From: Cotesia glomerata | Lineage: Eukaryota; Arthropoda; Insecta; Hymenoptera; Braconidae | DNA length: 64,000 nucleotides | Reading direction: 5' to 3' | Assembly: GCF_020080835.1 (NCBI RefSeq) | Contig: NC_058164.1 | Span: 23,213,510-23,277,509 of the forward strand | Part shown: positions 37,794-51,700 of the stretch, one piece after another | Layout: each line of letters begins with the position of its first letter | Position numbering within the stretch: position 1 is the first letter of the stretch | Made by a program: the position numbers and the translations under genes | Notes under the pieces: model-generated | The model's input: the letters and a program-made list of their open reading frames with translations, nothing else | Told to the model about the DNA's origin: nothing | The model's database searches: none

Positions 37794-40395
37794 GTTTGGG
37801 AGGAGTGAATATACCTATTTAACAAAATAAGCTTAGTATAAAATAGATTTAACTTATTTCAATATAAATTATAAAGCGAAAAAATTATGAAGAGCACCAA
37901 AAATATTTTAAAACAATTACTCAGAAGGCGTAAATAATATTTATAAAGTTAATGATTGCTCTTGACTGGACAGTAACTATTTTTTTAGATAGTATTTAAT
38001 TGATTTAGTAAATATTAGTGCATTTTTTATTTCATTTGGTAACAGGTTGAAGTATTTAATTGCAGTATACAAAGGACTATTTTGGTACTCAGTCTTGGTT
38101 ATTTTATGTTCCTGAATTATTTTGGGTCTAGATCTGCCTTCATATGATTAAAAATGATTAATTTTTTTTTATTACTCATGCGGAAAAGAGGTATCTTTAC
38201 GCTTGCTATTACCGTCGAAAAATAGTGACTCACCCATTTTATAATTGCGATGGAGGTTTTTCATCCGATAAACAGTTATTTAGGTGCTACAAGTTCACTT
38301 GCCGCACGCAAATTATTCTTAGCACACGCAAGTTCAAATAAAATGAAATAAAATAATGACGTTGAAATAAAACATAAACAAAAAAATAAAACAATCGAAA
38401 TATTAAAACTGAATTGAGGTTGATGCGTCAAACAATTTAATTTAATAAGCAAAAAAAAATTAATTTATTTATGTTGCTATTGTTGTTCTTGTTTTTTTTT
38501 TTCTTATCAAATAAAATTATTCTCATTGTTATTTAATTGATACTTTTTTAACTGCTTAATTTTTCAGTTATTATTTTTGGTCTCGCTTCGCTCGTGCACT
38601 GAAAAAAAAAATTAACTTGAATTAAGAGAAAAAGTCTTAACTTAAGAAAATAATTTTGAAGAGTTTCATTGGCTAGAATTAAGTAAAATTATTTGAACCA
38701 ACAATTATTTCTTAGTTTAAGAATTTTTTTACTCAAATCAAGAAGATGTTCTTCAAAATTATTTACTTGATTCAAGTTAATTTTTTTTTCTGTGTGGACG
38801 TATAACATGTGAAATCAATTTTAATTATTTTGTTTATTATTAAAATAGTTATTTTAGTAAGAGTAAGTAGTAAAATAATAATACATAATTTTATATTAAG
38901 AAAAAATGGACTAAAAACTTTAAACATATTTTTCTCGAAACTATTTTTCTCAAACTAGTAGCATTAATAAGTCGGGCTTTTTTTTACTATTTTTATATAG
39001 ATTATAATTAACTTAGTTTTTTTTTTTTTTTTAATCGACCATAAAGGGGGAATTTTTTTTCAGACTCTACGGCATCGCTCATATCTTGAAGACTATTAAA
39101 TATTTTTTAATAAAAATTTGTGTTAATATTGTTAAATGTAAAGTTAATGAATTAAATAAAAAACGATCTCGATATTTCTTTATTTTCGAGGTAAAAAAAA
39201 TTTCCGAAAATTATTAATTAAAAAAAAAAAAATTTTATTTTTCGTATCTTCAATTTTTTGCTTTGAAGAAATTTTATTTGTAATTATGAAATTGAACTTA
39301 TTGTTTGCGTCATTAGAAAAATGAATAGTTATTTTATAGAAAATATCTATCGTGACAAAAGATGTGTGTACAAGTCCGAAGTCTTGAATATTAGAAAGGA
39401 AAATAAAAATAGAAACAGAGACCGTTTTATAAAATAGACTTGACATTTCCCCCGGTGCTTTATCCTTGATACAAAGTCCAATAAAGTCTATATCTATAAT
39501 CGGTTTATTAAATTACTGACCACGTCGGCTATAAAAAGAGAGAATCACTTGGTTTAATTGAAGATGCTGCTATTATCTGGAGACCAAATGAAAGAAAAAA
39601 ATCAGAAGCGATGTATAAAAAATGGGAGTGTCTGTCCCCGTTTATTTTGATAACATAATCGGGTGTGTATGAACTTGGTTGTGAAATTATCATATCAAGT
39701 GTCTAGTCGATGACGTTTTATCAAAACTTTATTTAATTTATTGCAATAGTCGAAATATATATCATTGTTTAAGAAAACAATTTTTTAATTATCGGTTTAT
39801 CGCGTCGTTTGATGTATTATACAGAATGAGTTGCAGAAAAATATCATTTTATTTATTTGATAAATTAAAGTAGGACTTTTAATTTCAATTATTCAAAGTA
39901 ATTTTGAATTTAGAACAAATTCAATTTTTTAAAATATGCCGCAAAATAAAAATTGTAATTTTAAATCAGGAAAAAAAAGAAAGTCTGTCATATTAATAAT
40001 ATCATTTTTGAAGGAACTTTCGACTAGTAAAAAGAAATTTATTATTTTGTAATAAATCATGAACTTATTATGTTCATAAAGCAATTTTTGAACATTAAAA
40101 GTTTGAACAAAAATCGATTAATCGAAAACTCACACTGACAAATATATGTTCGAAAAAAAAAAAAAAAAATAAATTGGCTCAAGTAAATATTTTTCTTCAA
40201 AATTTCAGTTTAATTTAAAAATATTTACACCTTTTTATCAAAGAAAACGTTACATTTAAATAAATAAATTATATCTTTTGGATGAAGGTCTAAATACTCT
40301 CCATTCAAGAATTTTATCCTTCAACGGAGTATGTTCCCTCACAGAAAAATTATATCCTAAAAGAGGTATTCAAAAAGTTCGGAAAATCCAAAAGT
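37794..40395. other. Gene-free AT-rich sequence with one short MITE
   Basis: 38596-38797 is a MITE (TGCACTGAAAAAAAAAATTA and complement; internal TTAACTTGAATTAAGAG). A TATA-like CTATAAAAAGAG near 39531 precedes a 28-codon frame without family resemblance. Nothing else is supported. Confidence 0.45.
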
Positions 40396-41007
40396 GCACG
40401 CCTCATAATCTCATTTTCCACAATAAAATTGAATAAAATAAAATACAATAAACAAAATAATGAAATATAAGCAGAGATAATTGCTTGACCTTGAGAGAGT
40501 GAGAATAAGGCACTACACTGATAGAAAAACAATCTTGATTCAAGAAACTTTTTTTCTTCAAAACTTGAACTCTTGAAACTAGATATAGATATATTTCTTT
40601 CAAGAATTTTTGTCTCTTGGTTCAAGATAGGCGATAACATTGATTCAAGATGTTACCGACTTGTGTTAAGAATGGCTTTTTTTTGAGTCATTAATTAATT
40701 TAGTTATTTCCAAGAAACAAGTTTTTTTTGGTACAACAATCAAAGACTATTTAGTTTTTGGAATATACTCTGATGAATTATTTTAAGTTCTTTAAACGAT
40801 AATATTATTTTGATTGAAAAACTTAAATGTATCGATTGAAGATAATATAGCTCTTAAGCCAAGAAAATCTAAATCAAGACAAGAAATTCTTAAAACAAAA
40901 TAATCATTTGTCTTTCAAAATAAATTCTTAGATCAAGAAAATATCTCTTGAGTCAACATAAATTTTCTTTCAGTGTACTCAAACGCTTCGCGTTATGAGA
41001 CGTGCAA
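40396..41007. mobile_element. TGCACGCCTCATAA-type TIR element, 612 bp
   Basis: The left end is TGCACGCCTCATAATCTC and the right end is CGTTATGAGACGTGCA. It carries a nested element at 40513-40979 with TACACTGATAGAAAAACAAT and TTTCTTTCAGTGTA ends. Confidence 0.65.
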
Positions 41008-42865
41008 AACAGAAAACTCTGCTATGGTTTGGTAGCGCCATAATTCTAAGGTGAGAAAAAAAATACTGTAATAAAATGTATGTATATACATATATCTTTG
41101 TTTTTTATAAATAATAATTAAACGACAGTGAATTGAACACTCATATTAAAAAGATCCAAGTACCCTCCTAGTGTATAGAATGTCTATAAAGAAATAATAC
41201 GCAGAAAAACTTTTGTTATGCATCTTAAAATTAATTTTTCAATTAATTAATAATATTTTTGAGGAAATTTCCGATAAATTTACTCATTAAATAACTATTA
41301 ACATTTAATTGACTAATAAAAAATATAGCACTCTGAATTACCGGTATACACTTGACAACACCGCAAGAGTTCACTAACCTTAAAATTCATTTATGTTTAC
41401 TGTCTAACTAAAATGACTAAGATCTTCTAGCATTTAAAAAACCGCGGTTACTTATGCGCCGAGTAACTGCGCAAGCGGTGTTGTCAAGTCAAATACAAGA
41501 CTTTAAAGAACGGAAGTTCCGAGTGATTTTTCATAAAAAATATAAAATATCTCCGTAATACGTTTGGAAAGCTACTTTTTGTATTGTTTTAATCGAAAGC
41601 TTATTATTTTTTCAATCAAATTCAATGAAAATAAAATTTTTTTTAAATCGTTAGTTGCATTTAATTCTTAGCCAAATACACGGCTAGTGGAATCTCCATT
41701 TACCTACATGTAAAAATTACAATTTTCAAACCTAATTATTTGATTAAATATCCCGGAAACCTACTGTTTTTTAATTTTTTATTAATTATTAGGCAACGTA
41801 GATTGAATTTTCAAATTTTCTGGAAGTTTCAAAAATTTGACTACTTTGCGTGGATCTTTTTAATTGAGAAAGTCCGCGGTGTATTACTTTGTAACATCTG
41901 ATTCAACTCTCTTGCAGCGAGAGCGTTCAACAACTATGCGCCCTCTGTCGAAAATTTTCTACAAGTACTTTCTTATCCATCATCTTTCAGTTCTCATCCC
42001 AAAATTTGAAATTATATTAAATCTTTAATTTGTTTTATCAAAGTTTTTACCCCTAAATCACGCTAATCATGCTGACATTAAATATATATCAATGCTTATC
42101 AGCCAAAGAGTTAGAAAAAGAAAAAGTAAAATTTATCAGCAGTCATATGTTTTAATAAATTAACGGTTATTGATATAATTATCTGCTAAATAACAACTCT
42201 TGGAACGTCAATATCAAACATATGGCATAAAGATAATTATTTCTCTCTTCAATATATCCCATTTATTCGTCAACGATTACTAAACGTGAGACCTTGATAG
42301 TGTTTGTCTCACAGTGAACGTTAAAAACAAAATATCCGTTATCTTTTATCATTCGCTTGATTAGATGGTCATTTGTTCATCGATCAATTTAGTTTGTACG
42401 CTAGATTATTTGTTAATCAACTTTGATTACTTACTCGAGCCACGTGACCCATAGCGTCGTTTTGTCTTGACTTAAGATATTTATTAGTGACTCAATTCTC
42501 TTGATTAATGGTAAAGTTGTTTATCACAAATGTTTATGTATTTTTACAAAGACATTTCGATTAATGTTTTGCAACCTAATAGAATCAATTCTCTAAACTG
42601 TTTTATCAATTTACGTAGAAATCAATTATATTTTCGATTTAGTGATGCGAAGGACCCGCGTTCGAGCCCAATAGCCACTCAATTAAATTTTTAATCTCTT
42701 CATTTGTCTTATGAGAAGTGGAATAAAGATTCCGACTCAATATTTTTTAATTACAATTAATTTTTTTCTAAATTGGTTTTTTTTTTTTCATGATTCACGT
42801 ATAATAATCATAAATAAAATTTTGCTTTATTAAATAATGAATTTTGTTAAATTACACTGTATTTT
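41008..42865. other. Intergenic, small palindrome only
   Basis: 41351-41492 has CTTGACAACACCGC inverted ends around CCGCGGTTACTTATGCGCCG. Near 42649-42680 a T-arm-like GGACCCGCGTTCGAGCCC suggests another SINE fragment. No gene is supported. Confidence 0.4.
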
Positions 42866-44290
42866 TTTAACTATTAAAGTTTTTAAAGATATAAGCTCAT
42901 CCCGATGTTACACTCATCAACAGCTTTCATTTGAGTACCCACATGCAATTTTTATATATTTTTCATATATACATGTATATGGATGATTCTCTGTAAGGAC
43001 GTCCTAAATCTGTACAAAATTGTCCGACCAAATTATTTTTGATTTTATTATAAAAAAAAATAACAAGGGCTACAAAACTATCAGCTTAATCATAATAAAT
43101 AAACAGCCAAATTAATTTTTGTTTTTTCGATATTTGTGTGTCTTTTGCCATACAACATGACAGAGGACTGTTTGCCAGGGGATTGTTTTTTTTTTATCAA
43201 ATTGAGAAAAATCAAGCAAACTATTTCAATGCATTCAACTTTTCAAGTTCTCAATCAATGTTTACATTAATTAGAATAATATTAAGACTTATGGATTCAA
43301 TTTTATAAATAAATTATAAATAAAAATAGTTGCCAGGGGACTGAGTTTTGAAGTGGCCCAGACACATATTTCCAGCACAAACGGTGCTTTGACACTAAAT
43401 AAAATGGCGATAAAGCGCTAACAGCCCTATAATTATTAACTTAAGGCTAGTTAGATCCATATAAACCTTACAAAAGGTAAAATAACACGCTGAATTTTTT
43501 TTTTTGGCTTTGAACTTCTGGCAGGGGACTGTTCTTAAAATGCCTGGGACAAACTTTGGTTTAATGAATTAAATAAAACAAATTCATTTTCGGTACTTCT
43601 TATTGAAGATTGTTAGTTAACTAAATAAGTTTATAAACATTATGGACCAAATTATATATTATGGACAAATAACTTAAAATTTAATCTTAAAGTTTTAATT
43701 TTGGGAAAGGGACAGCCCAGGGGACTGTTATTTCGGTGGTTTACGAATTTATAGCAAAAAAAATTAAAATTTATTTCATTTTAATTTTCAATGCTCCAAA
43801 TAGAAATGTTTTTTTACTTTCATAACAAATTTTTTTTAGTAACATAATAACAATTTTTCCAAGTAAAAAATGCCTGGGACAGCGAAAAACATCCTTACAG
43901 AGAATCACCCATATAATGTATATAAATATATGAAAAATTGATGTGGGTACTTAAATGAAGGTTTCGATGAGTGTAATGTCGGGATAAGCTTATATCTTTA
44001 AAAATGTCAATAGTTCATAAGATATTTGTTAAATTGTACTGTACTTTCTTAACTATTAACATTTTTAAAGAAATAAGTTCATCCAGATGTTACACTCATC
44101 AACAGCTTTCATTGGAGTACCCACATGCATTTTTTATAAATTTTTCATATATACATGTATATAATGTATATAAATATATGAAAAATTGATGTGGATACTT
44201 AAATGAAAAGTCTTGATGAGTGTGACATCGATATTAGCTTATATCTTTAAGAATATCAATAGTTCACGAGATACAAGGTCATTTCTTACT
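42866..44290. repeat. Inverted copies of the 19480-19980 palindromic family
   Basis: Units with AAGATATAAGCTCATCCCGA, TTTTCATATATACATGTATA and GATGAGTGTAA recur and are split by the 42981-43910 insertion. The flank 44290-44490 is the complement of 19255-19470. Confidence 0.65.
42981..43910. mobile_element. TIR element with TGATTCTCTGTAAGGA ends
   Basis: The left end is GGATGATTCTCTGTAAGGAC and the right end is the complement of GGGTGATTCTCTGTAAGGAT. The interior repeats CCAGGGGACTG-like words near 43168, 43331, 43516 and 43715. No ORF. Confidence 0.75.
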
Positions 44291-44761
44291 TATGTATCTA
44301 AAGATAGAGCATTTTCGAATACAGCTTAAACACTTATTATCATTAATTGACTATTGGTGAGAATGATATGAAGCCTTGAAAAGGCATAACTCCAGGTCAA
44401 GACTTTTCCAACGATACCAAATTTAACCATAAAAACCCATTTTATCATATAAATACACTGAAAATTTGATATTTAAACTTTAATCATAAGATCCTTAGAT
44501 TTTTCATCTACAGGACAGGGTCCTTACTTACCGATCGTTCGTAGTTCTAAAATAATAAAATAATCACTCCAGCTTATTGTTCCAATTATGTCGACTAATT
44601 ACCAAAGACCATTATTATTACTCTCTGAACACTACTGATAACTTAATAGTATTTTCTGTTCGGCTATTAATAAAAAAACTTGAATTTTACTGCTAGTCTT
44701 TAGTTATTTACTGTGACATATTTAAGATACTTCAGAATTTCTGTCCGAAAATTCTCGAAAT

Positions 44762-46174
44762 ATGATTGTATTTCTAAAAATTTTTATTGTTCATCTTCTA
44801 AACAGTTACCGTAAGTATTTTTAAACTTTTTAATATAACTTTCGTTGGTGACAAATTGCCACGTGATCAAAGAATATAAATTTTCCACAGTGTGTTTATC
44901 GAATACTCTTGAAATTAAAGAATTTAAGTCCGAAGACGATATTCGAAAATTCACAAATTTTCCAGTTACAAATTCATATTCAGGACAGAGTGTGGCACGA
45001 CGGATCCCTTTACCAGTACAGTCCCCTTCGCCACGACGGCCCTCTTCGTCACAACGGTCCTTCTCAAATTATAGGTAAAAATTATTTTTTTCATTTTTCG
45101 TCAAGTTATAACTATGATGTTTTTATGATATTTTGGGCCAATATATAATATGTGGGGCATAATGGACCTTTCGAGAAAAAATTATTTTTTTTCTTTTAAT
45201 TGTGATAAATTTAAACAATTCATTATTTCGGGTCAATGATATTTATCTTGGGTAAAATGAATTAGAAAAAATTTAGTTAAACTAAAAAATTTAACAAAAA
45301 ATTGAATTATATAGCTTATAAAAAATTAAAAACAGTTTTTTTTTAATTAAAACAGTAATTATATTGTTGATTATTGATCACGGTATCCTTTGCGCCAGGC
45401 AGAAACCCAATCTCAAAGTTATATTTGAGTTCCTCCATCAAGGATGTCTTACTCTACGCAATTCATATTTCTAATTTTGACGATAAAAATATTAGAAAAA
45501 AAAAAAATTAGGAAAACGGTTGATCCTAAAGGCCATCCCTGCAACTTCCCGCTACCTTCATACCAAAGTGCTCAACAATTCACTTATTTTTTAAGCTCTT
45601 CGAGCTCAAAAATATAACTTTTATGTAGTTTTGAGCTCTCCGAGCTCAAATAAATCACTGTTCTGTGCTTTTGAGCTCTTCGCGCTCAAAAGGCTAATGA
45701 GAGTTTTATAGAACACTATTTTTTGAATTTTCAAACCGCAATAAATTTTGAATGAATCAACTGATTTTCTCGCGGTTTACGGCATTCAACGCAGTTTTTT
45801 GAGTTCTTTGAAAAATCTTTAAGCGTAAACTGGTCAGACTAAAAATTTCATAGAAATTCTGAAAAAAAAACATTTTTTTCAATTTTTTTCGACAACGATA
45901 TCTCACGAAAAAATCAATCGATTTTGACCGGGCTGGTGGCAATCGACGTGATTTTTTGAGGTTAAGCTGATTAGTGTTTGGAATTGATCGGTTCAGCCGT
46001 TTAAAAGATATTTCAAAAAAACGAATTTTTGGAAATTTTATTTTTGAGATTTCTCAAAATTGGTCGACTCAAATTCTGTAAATTAGTATCATAATTCTAG
46101 GGGCAAAGGAACTCTTCAGAACGCCACTTACTTTGATCGAATCGGATGATCCGTTCAAAAGTTCTGAGAGATTT

Positions 46175-46213
<39 letters not shown>

Positions 46214-48682
46214 TACATACATATAGACACGGTGAAATCACCGCGGAAATAGTCGATTTTCGAAAAACGGGGTAAAAACAATAACTTCCCGATTTTTGAA
46301 AATTTTCAATTTTCTTAGCGGAAAGTTGAAAATAGTTGACCTCACCGTGACTCCGGTTTAGCCAAACGTTGATCCTTGATATGAGACGATGCGTCCACCT
46401 ACCCTTCACTGTGGCATCCCACTGTAGTTGCCATCGACTTATGCTCTTCTGCCGTTCTTCTGTTCTAAGCTCCTCAGCGCTTAGTGTGGTTGACTTCTTT
46501 CGTTGGTAAAGGATCCGTCTTTCCTCAGCTAAGACTGAGAGGCAAAGTTCCGGAAATTACACACACTGCTTCCATAGATATTGTGCGGAAGGCGCTCGCT
46601 ACTCTTAAAGCACTCAGACGGTAGACTGGTCCAGCCCTTCTCCATGATTCTTGCTTCTCTAGTGCGTCCGCCCAGATAGATATTCCGTAAGTGAGCATTG
46701 ATGTGACTACAGATAATAGCAGTAGTCTTCTGCTCTGCTTTGGGCCTCCGACGTTTGACATCAGTCGTGCTAAGCTAGCTACCACTGATGATGCTTTTGC
46801 ACTCACGTGTTCGACTTGCTGCTTAAAGTTGAGTCGGGCATCAAGCATCACTCCCAGATATCGGATATATGGTTGTGATGTGATTTCTTGTTCTCCGACT
46901 TTCACCTTTATGGTCTCTATCGCTTTTCTGCTGGTAATAAGCACAGCCTCAGTCTTCTGTTTAGCCAGTTGTAGATTCATTGAGTCCATCCACCGGTCAA
47001 CTTTCTCAAAGGTGATACCGAACATGTGGTTTATCTCATCTAGGTGTTTAGCAACGATTACGACAGCTACATCATCTGCATATGCAACAAGCTTGACTCT
47101 TCTTGGAAGAGTCAGTCTCAGCAGGCCATCATACATGACATTCCACAGAAGTGGACCCAGAACGGAACCCTGGGGTACACCTCCGGTAATATCATACTCT
47201 TTTGGACCATTCTTCGTGTTGTATCTCAGGATTCTGTCCGTGAAGTAACTAGCCACTATCCTACGTAGGTATCCTGGTACGTTTTTCTCTTCCAGGGCTT
47301 GCATAATGCAGTCCTAGTTGGCGGAGTTGAAGGCATTTTTGATGTCCAAAGTGGCCACCAGGCAGTACTTCTTCGCTCCACCCTTCCATCTGATCCCTTC
47401 GATTGCCTCCTTGGCCGTTGCAACAACCAGGTTGATTGCGTCCAGGGTTGATCGTCCTTTCCGAAAACCATACTGGTTGTCTGCCAGGAGTGGATCGACA
47501 ACTGCTTCTATTCTTTGGTGGATTATACGCTCAAATATCTTACCTGCCGTGTCTAACATACAAAGTGGTCGATAAGATGACGGTTCTTCTGGTGGCTTTT
47601 TCCCTTTTGGAAGTAGTACTAGTCGTTGCTGCTTCCACTTCCGAGGGAAAATCCCTTTCTTGAGGCATGTGTCGTAGACGTCCAGGAACAATGATGGCAC
47701 TGCTTTTATAGTTGTTTTTAAAGCAATATTGGGGACCCCGTCCAATTCCGGCGCTTTATTGTTCCCTACACGATTACAAGCCTCCATCAGTTCTTCCTCC
47801 GTGACAGATGGAATGTCATCCATTTCATTCTGCGCTAATAGGTAGTTAAACTCGCTTTGTTCGGGGAACAACGCGTTTACGATCTTCTGTAGGAGTTGAG
47901 GACACGTGGGTGATGTGAGCGCCACTCCTCGTCCAGCTTCTCAAACCTTTGAAGGGTGTTAGCTACACCAGTCGTCTTGGCCTTTATCTCTTTGTGAATG
48001 TTGACCTTTGGTTGGACGAAATCATTCAACTCACTGATCAGCTTGTCAAGGCGTTTGAGCGCTTGCGAACGCTTCATTTCAGCGCTTGCGTCAATCGCTG
48101 CTTGTTGGGCATGTAGCCCGTTTCCACTCTTGTTTGTTTCCTGTAAATTACTCATACTTTTTTGATTTACCAGCGCATCGTACGGAGTGGAGCGGGTTGT
48201 CATAACTAGGAACGGGTGTACCCTCGGAGATAGTACTCCTACCCCAGTTCCCTGAGGCCGAGTCGACACTTAGCCAGTCCCGGAATACACGGACGGACTA
48301 GACTCGCTCGGAGCGGTGAAGATTCCGATCTCCAGCACTCACTGCGTAATCCCTGATCAAGGCCCGAGGTGGCTGGCTCCTGATCTACTGCTGTAACTTA
48401 CACCTCGGCAGAGCAAGCTCACATCAGCCGTGGCCTGCGTCGTCGGAAACTACGACACAGGTTCCGGACACTCCCAGTGGGTTACAACAGAGAACGATCT
48501 TATTCTTGCTAGGTCAGTTAGTGTGACCAACCCATTAAGGGGAGTTTTGTCCACGGGAGCGTATTTTATTTAGCTCCTACCCTCTGTACCTTGTCAACTA
48601 AGAGACTCAGTGTCATCCAAGGACAGCGAGCGTTCTCCCATCCGCTCGGAGAGACGCGCCCGGTAGCAGTATCTCTTCTGCC

Positions 48683-48756
<74 letters not shown>

Positions 48757-51700
48757 CCCTCTAATAACTTTTGAACGGCTTGACCGATTTCATCGCGGTT
48801 GACGCCATTCGAAAGGGCTTGACCAAACTTATATTTTGAATACCATTTAGACCGATTCGAAGCAGTAAATTTTGAGAAATCTCAAAAAAACTACAAAAAA
48901 AAATTTTTTGAAATGTGGTTTTTTTGGAATTACTTTTAAATGGCTACACCGATCAACTTCAAAATCTAGTCAGCTCTTAAGATAAAAAAACACGTCGATC
49001 ACCGCAAGCCCGGTCAAAATCGGTTGATTCGTTCGTGAGTTATCGTTGTCGAAAGAAAACCGAAAAAAGTCTTTTTTCGGAATTACTTCGAAATTCCTGG
49101 CTCGATCGATTTAAACTTGAAGATTATTAATGGGGCTTCAAACTGCGTCAAAGAGCTCAAAATGACACAAAAATCATATTTTTGAGCTCGAAGAGCTCAA
49201 AAACGTAATGTGTAATTTTGAGCGCTTAAGTACAAAATGAGCGGGAAGTTGCAGAGGTGGCCTTTAGGGTCAACCGTCGTCCTAATTTTTTTTTTGTTTG
49301 TTAAACTTAGGTTTTTTTTTTTTGCTTCATTTTGATTTTTTTTTTCTTTGACTTCTAGGTCACACTCAAGACCCGTAAGAATCGAGGTTTCCTCTCTACG
49401 ACGTATTCTGGAAGGAGAATATCCAGATTTTGATGGTAATTGCTTTAGTAAATAAAAAAAATTTTTATTTACGCTTTTTTGGGGAGGGGACCGTCGTGCC
49501 CCAGAAAATAAATTTTTTTTTTCGATTTTCTGCAAAATTTCGACTGATTTATTCTAAATAGACAGAAAATAAAGGAATTTAATGGTTAAAAATATATTTA
49601 TGACTTTTGATTCAATTTTAGGATTTTTGGACTTACGAACTGGAGCATCATCAAATTTCACACTATTGTCGATCGTTGAAGGCGAGTCGTTGATAATAGA
49701 TTGCAAAAACACTAAACAAATAACGTTTTTGTATCCAAAATTTCCCAAAAATGAAGTAAGTACTTTGAATCTCTGATAATTAGTCAAAATTTGTTGAACT
49801 AGTATCAAATGGATGGAGTTAAGCAATAAAGACTTAACCAACATTTTTAAAAAAATCGAGTTATTATGATGAACTAAGTAATCTTATGATACTAAGTACG
49901 TTCATCATAATAACTCGATTTTTTTAAAAATGTTGGTTAAGACGTTATTACTTAATTCCATCCAAATTGATTCTCAAACAGATCATTACCTCTCCTGAAG
50001 AAATAACGGTCTCTTTATCATCAGACAAAGTGTATTCTGCAAGATTTGAACGTAAGAAAGCGGTTTATAACGACAGTGGATGGTACGGCTGTGCTGATCT
50101 ACCAGACGGATTTGACAAACTTTATCAAAATCAGTTTCCATATACTCCTGATCTTTATAATAGTTCCAATGTTCGATGGGTTTATGTCTTTGTTAAATGT
50201 AAGATCGTTGAAATTTTAACAGAAACTTTTATAAGCTAAAAAATACAACAAATACGTTTCAGCGCTCGATCACTTGTTCGTAAATACTCCGTTTGTACTA
50301 AACGATACAGAAGGTCATTATCGGCTTGTTGAAAAGGTCGGTAATGATGTTACTCTGCCGTGCCGTCCGACTTCACCCAAGTACAGGGTTGGATTGCAAT
50401 TTGAAAACAGAGTAAGTAACGATTGTTAAAGATTACTACCTAATGTCGAAATAGTAAGAAAAATAATTTTCTTTTTTTTAGACAGATGTTCCATTTAATT
50501 ATTCTTTATATGATCCAACAATAGGATTTGTAATTAAGAACATTAGCAGTAATCATTCCTTGTATTATATTTGTGAAAGTTTTAACTCTACTGGAGCTTC
50601 AGAAGTGAAACATTTTCAGATAACCCTGAAGCGTAAGTTGTTATCAGTCACTAACTTTTTTGCACTTTTACGAAAGTAATATAGGAAAATTCGCCAAAAG
50701 AATGTATGCTAGGATAGATGCGCAGTATATACCCCGGATGGTGACCCCTAATAATTTCTCAACCTATAATATCTTGGCAAATATATCTCGGCAATCATAT
50801 CTTGTCTGTGTTGGCCTATTTTCGAGCATAAACACACCCAAAAATAATGTTAAAAGGGCGCAACACGATTACGCGCGTTTGTGTTCGCCTATTTTTGAGC
50901 ACAAAATCTGCACATAAATTCAAAATTGCACCAAGACATTTATGTCTGAGATTTTATTATTTAATTGTTTTATTGTAAAATTTTTTTCTGATCTATAATC
51001 TAGTCTAATCTACAGTCTGGTTCATAATCAATGGACGTAACACATGAATATATGTTAGCATATAAATCCATGGAAAAATTATATATCTTAGAATATGTCC
51101 TAGGAGGTGTGCCGTTAACTTATTCCCAGAATTTAATACCAAGACAACTAATACCTGTAATTTGATCCCAACGTCAATTGATCTCTCCGAAAACTGATCC
51201 CTAAAATGATGGTCTTACTATGGGGCGAAGCCTCCTATTTGAAATTGAATAAATTATTATTTTATTCTACATCTGTTATTACCATTAGTTTCAATCGTGT
51301 CCTATGATGTTGTTTTACTGTAGCTCGATTTTTTCTGGGAAATGTTATTGTGAAATTTAAAGAAATTAGTCGTCGTATTTGCTTGAACGATTGTGTATGA
51401 TTTATAGTTTAATTTTCAGATTGTTGATAATGTTGATAGCCATCCTAGGATATATCTTAGCATATAGTTTTTCGGTGAGTTTTCTTATCATATATTCTAG
51501 GATACATAATTTTTCCGTGGGGGGAAAATTCTGAATTTGTAATTAACTTGACTTAAAGTCCAATTGACACCAATCATTGCATAGCAACCTAGCACTACAA
51601 CTTTAGTTATTTGGATATACTTATGTCATTTACATACATTTAGGTTACCCTGAATTTCGAGATGTGCCGGTAATATCAACTGACTCACTTACCCACATGG

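Noticed and set aside
39564..39650. 28-codon frame after a TATA-like box as a small peptide gene
   Set aside because: No signal peptide, no paired cysteines or processing sites, and no splice support.
46691..47248. Plus-strand ORF of 185 codons over the LINE
   Set aside because: It is the antisense shadow of the reverse transcriptase frame, which has the YADD motif.
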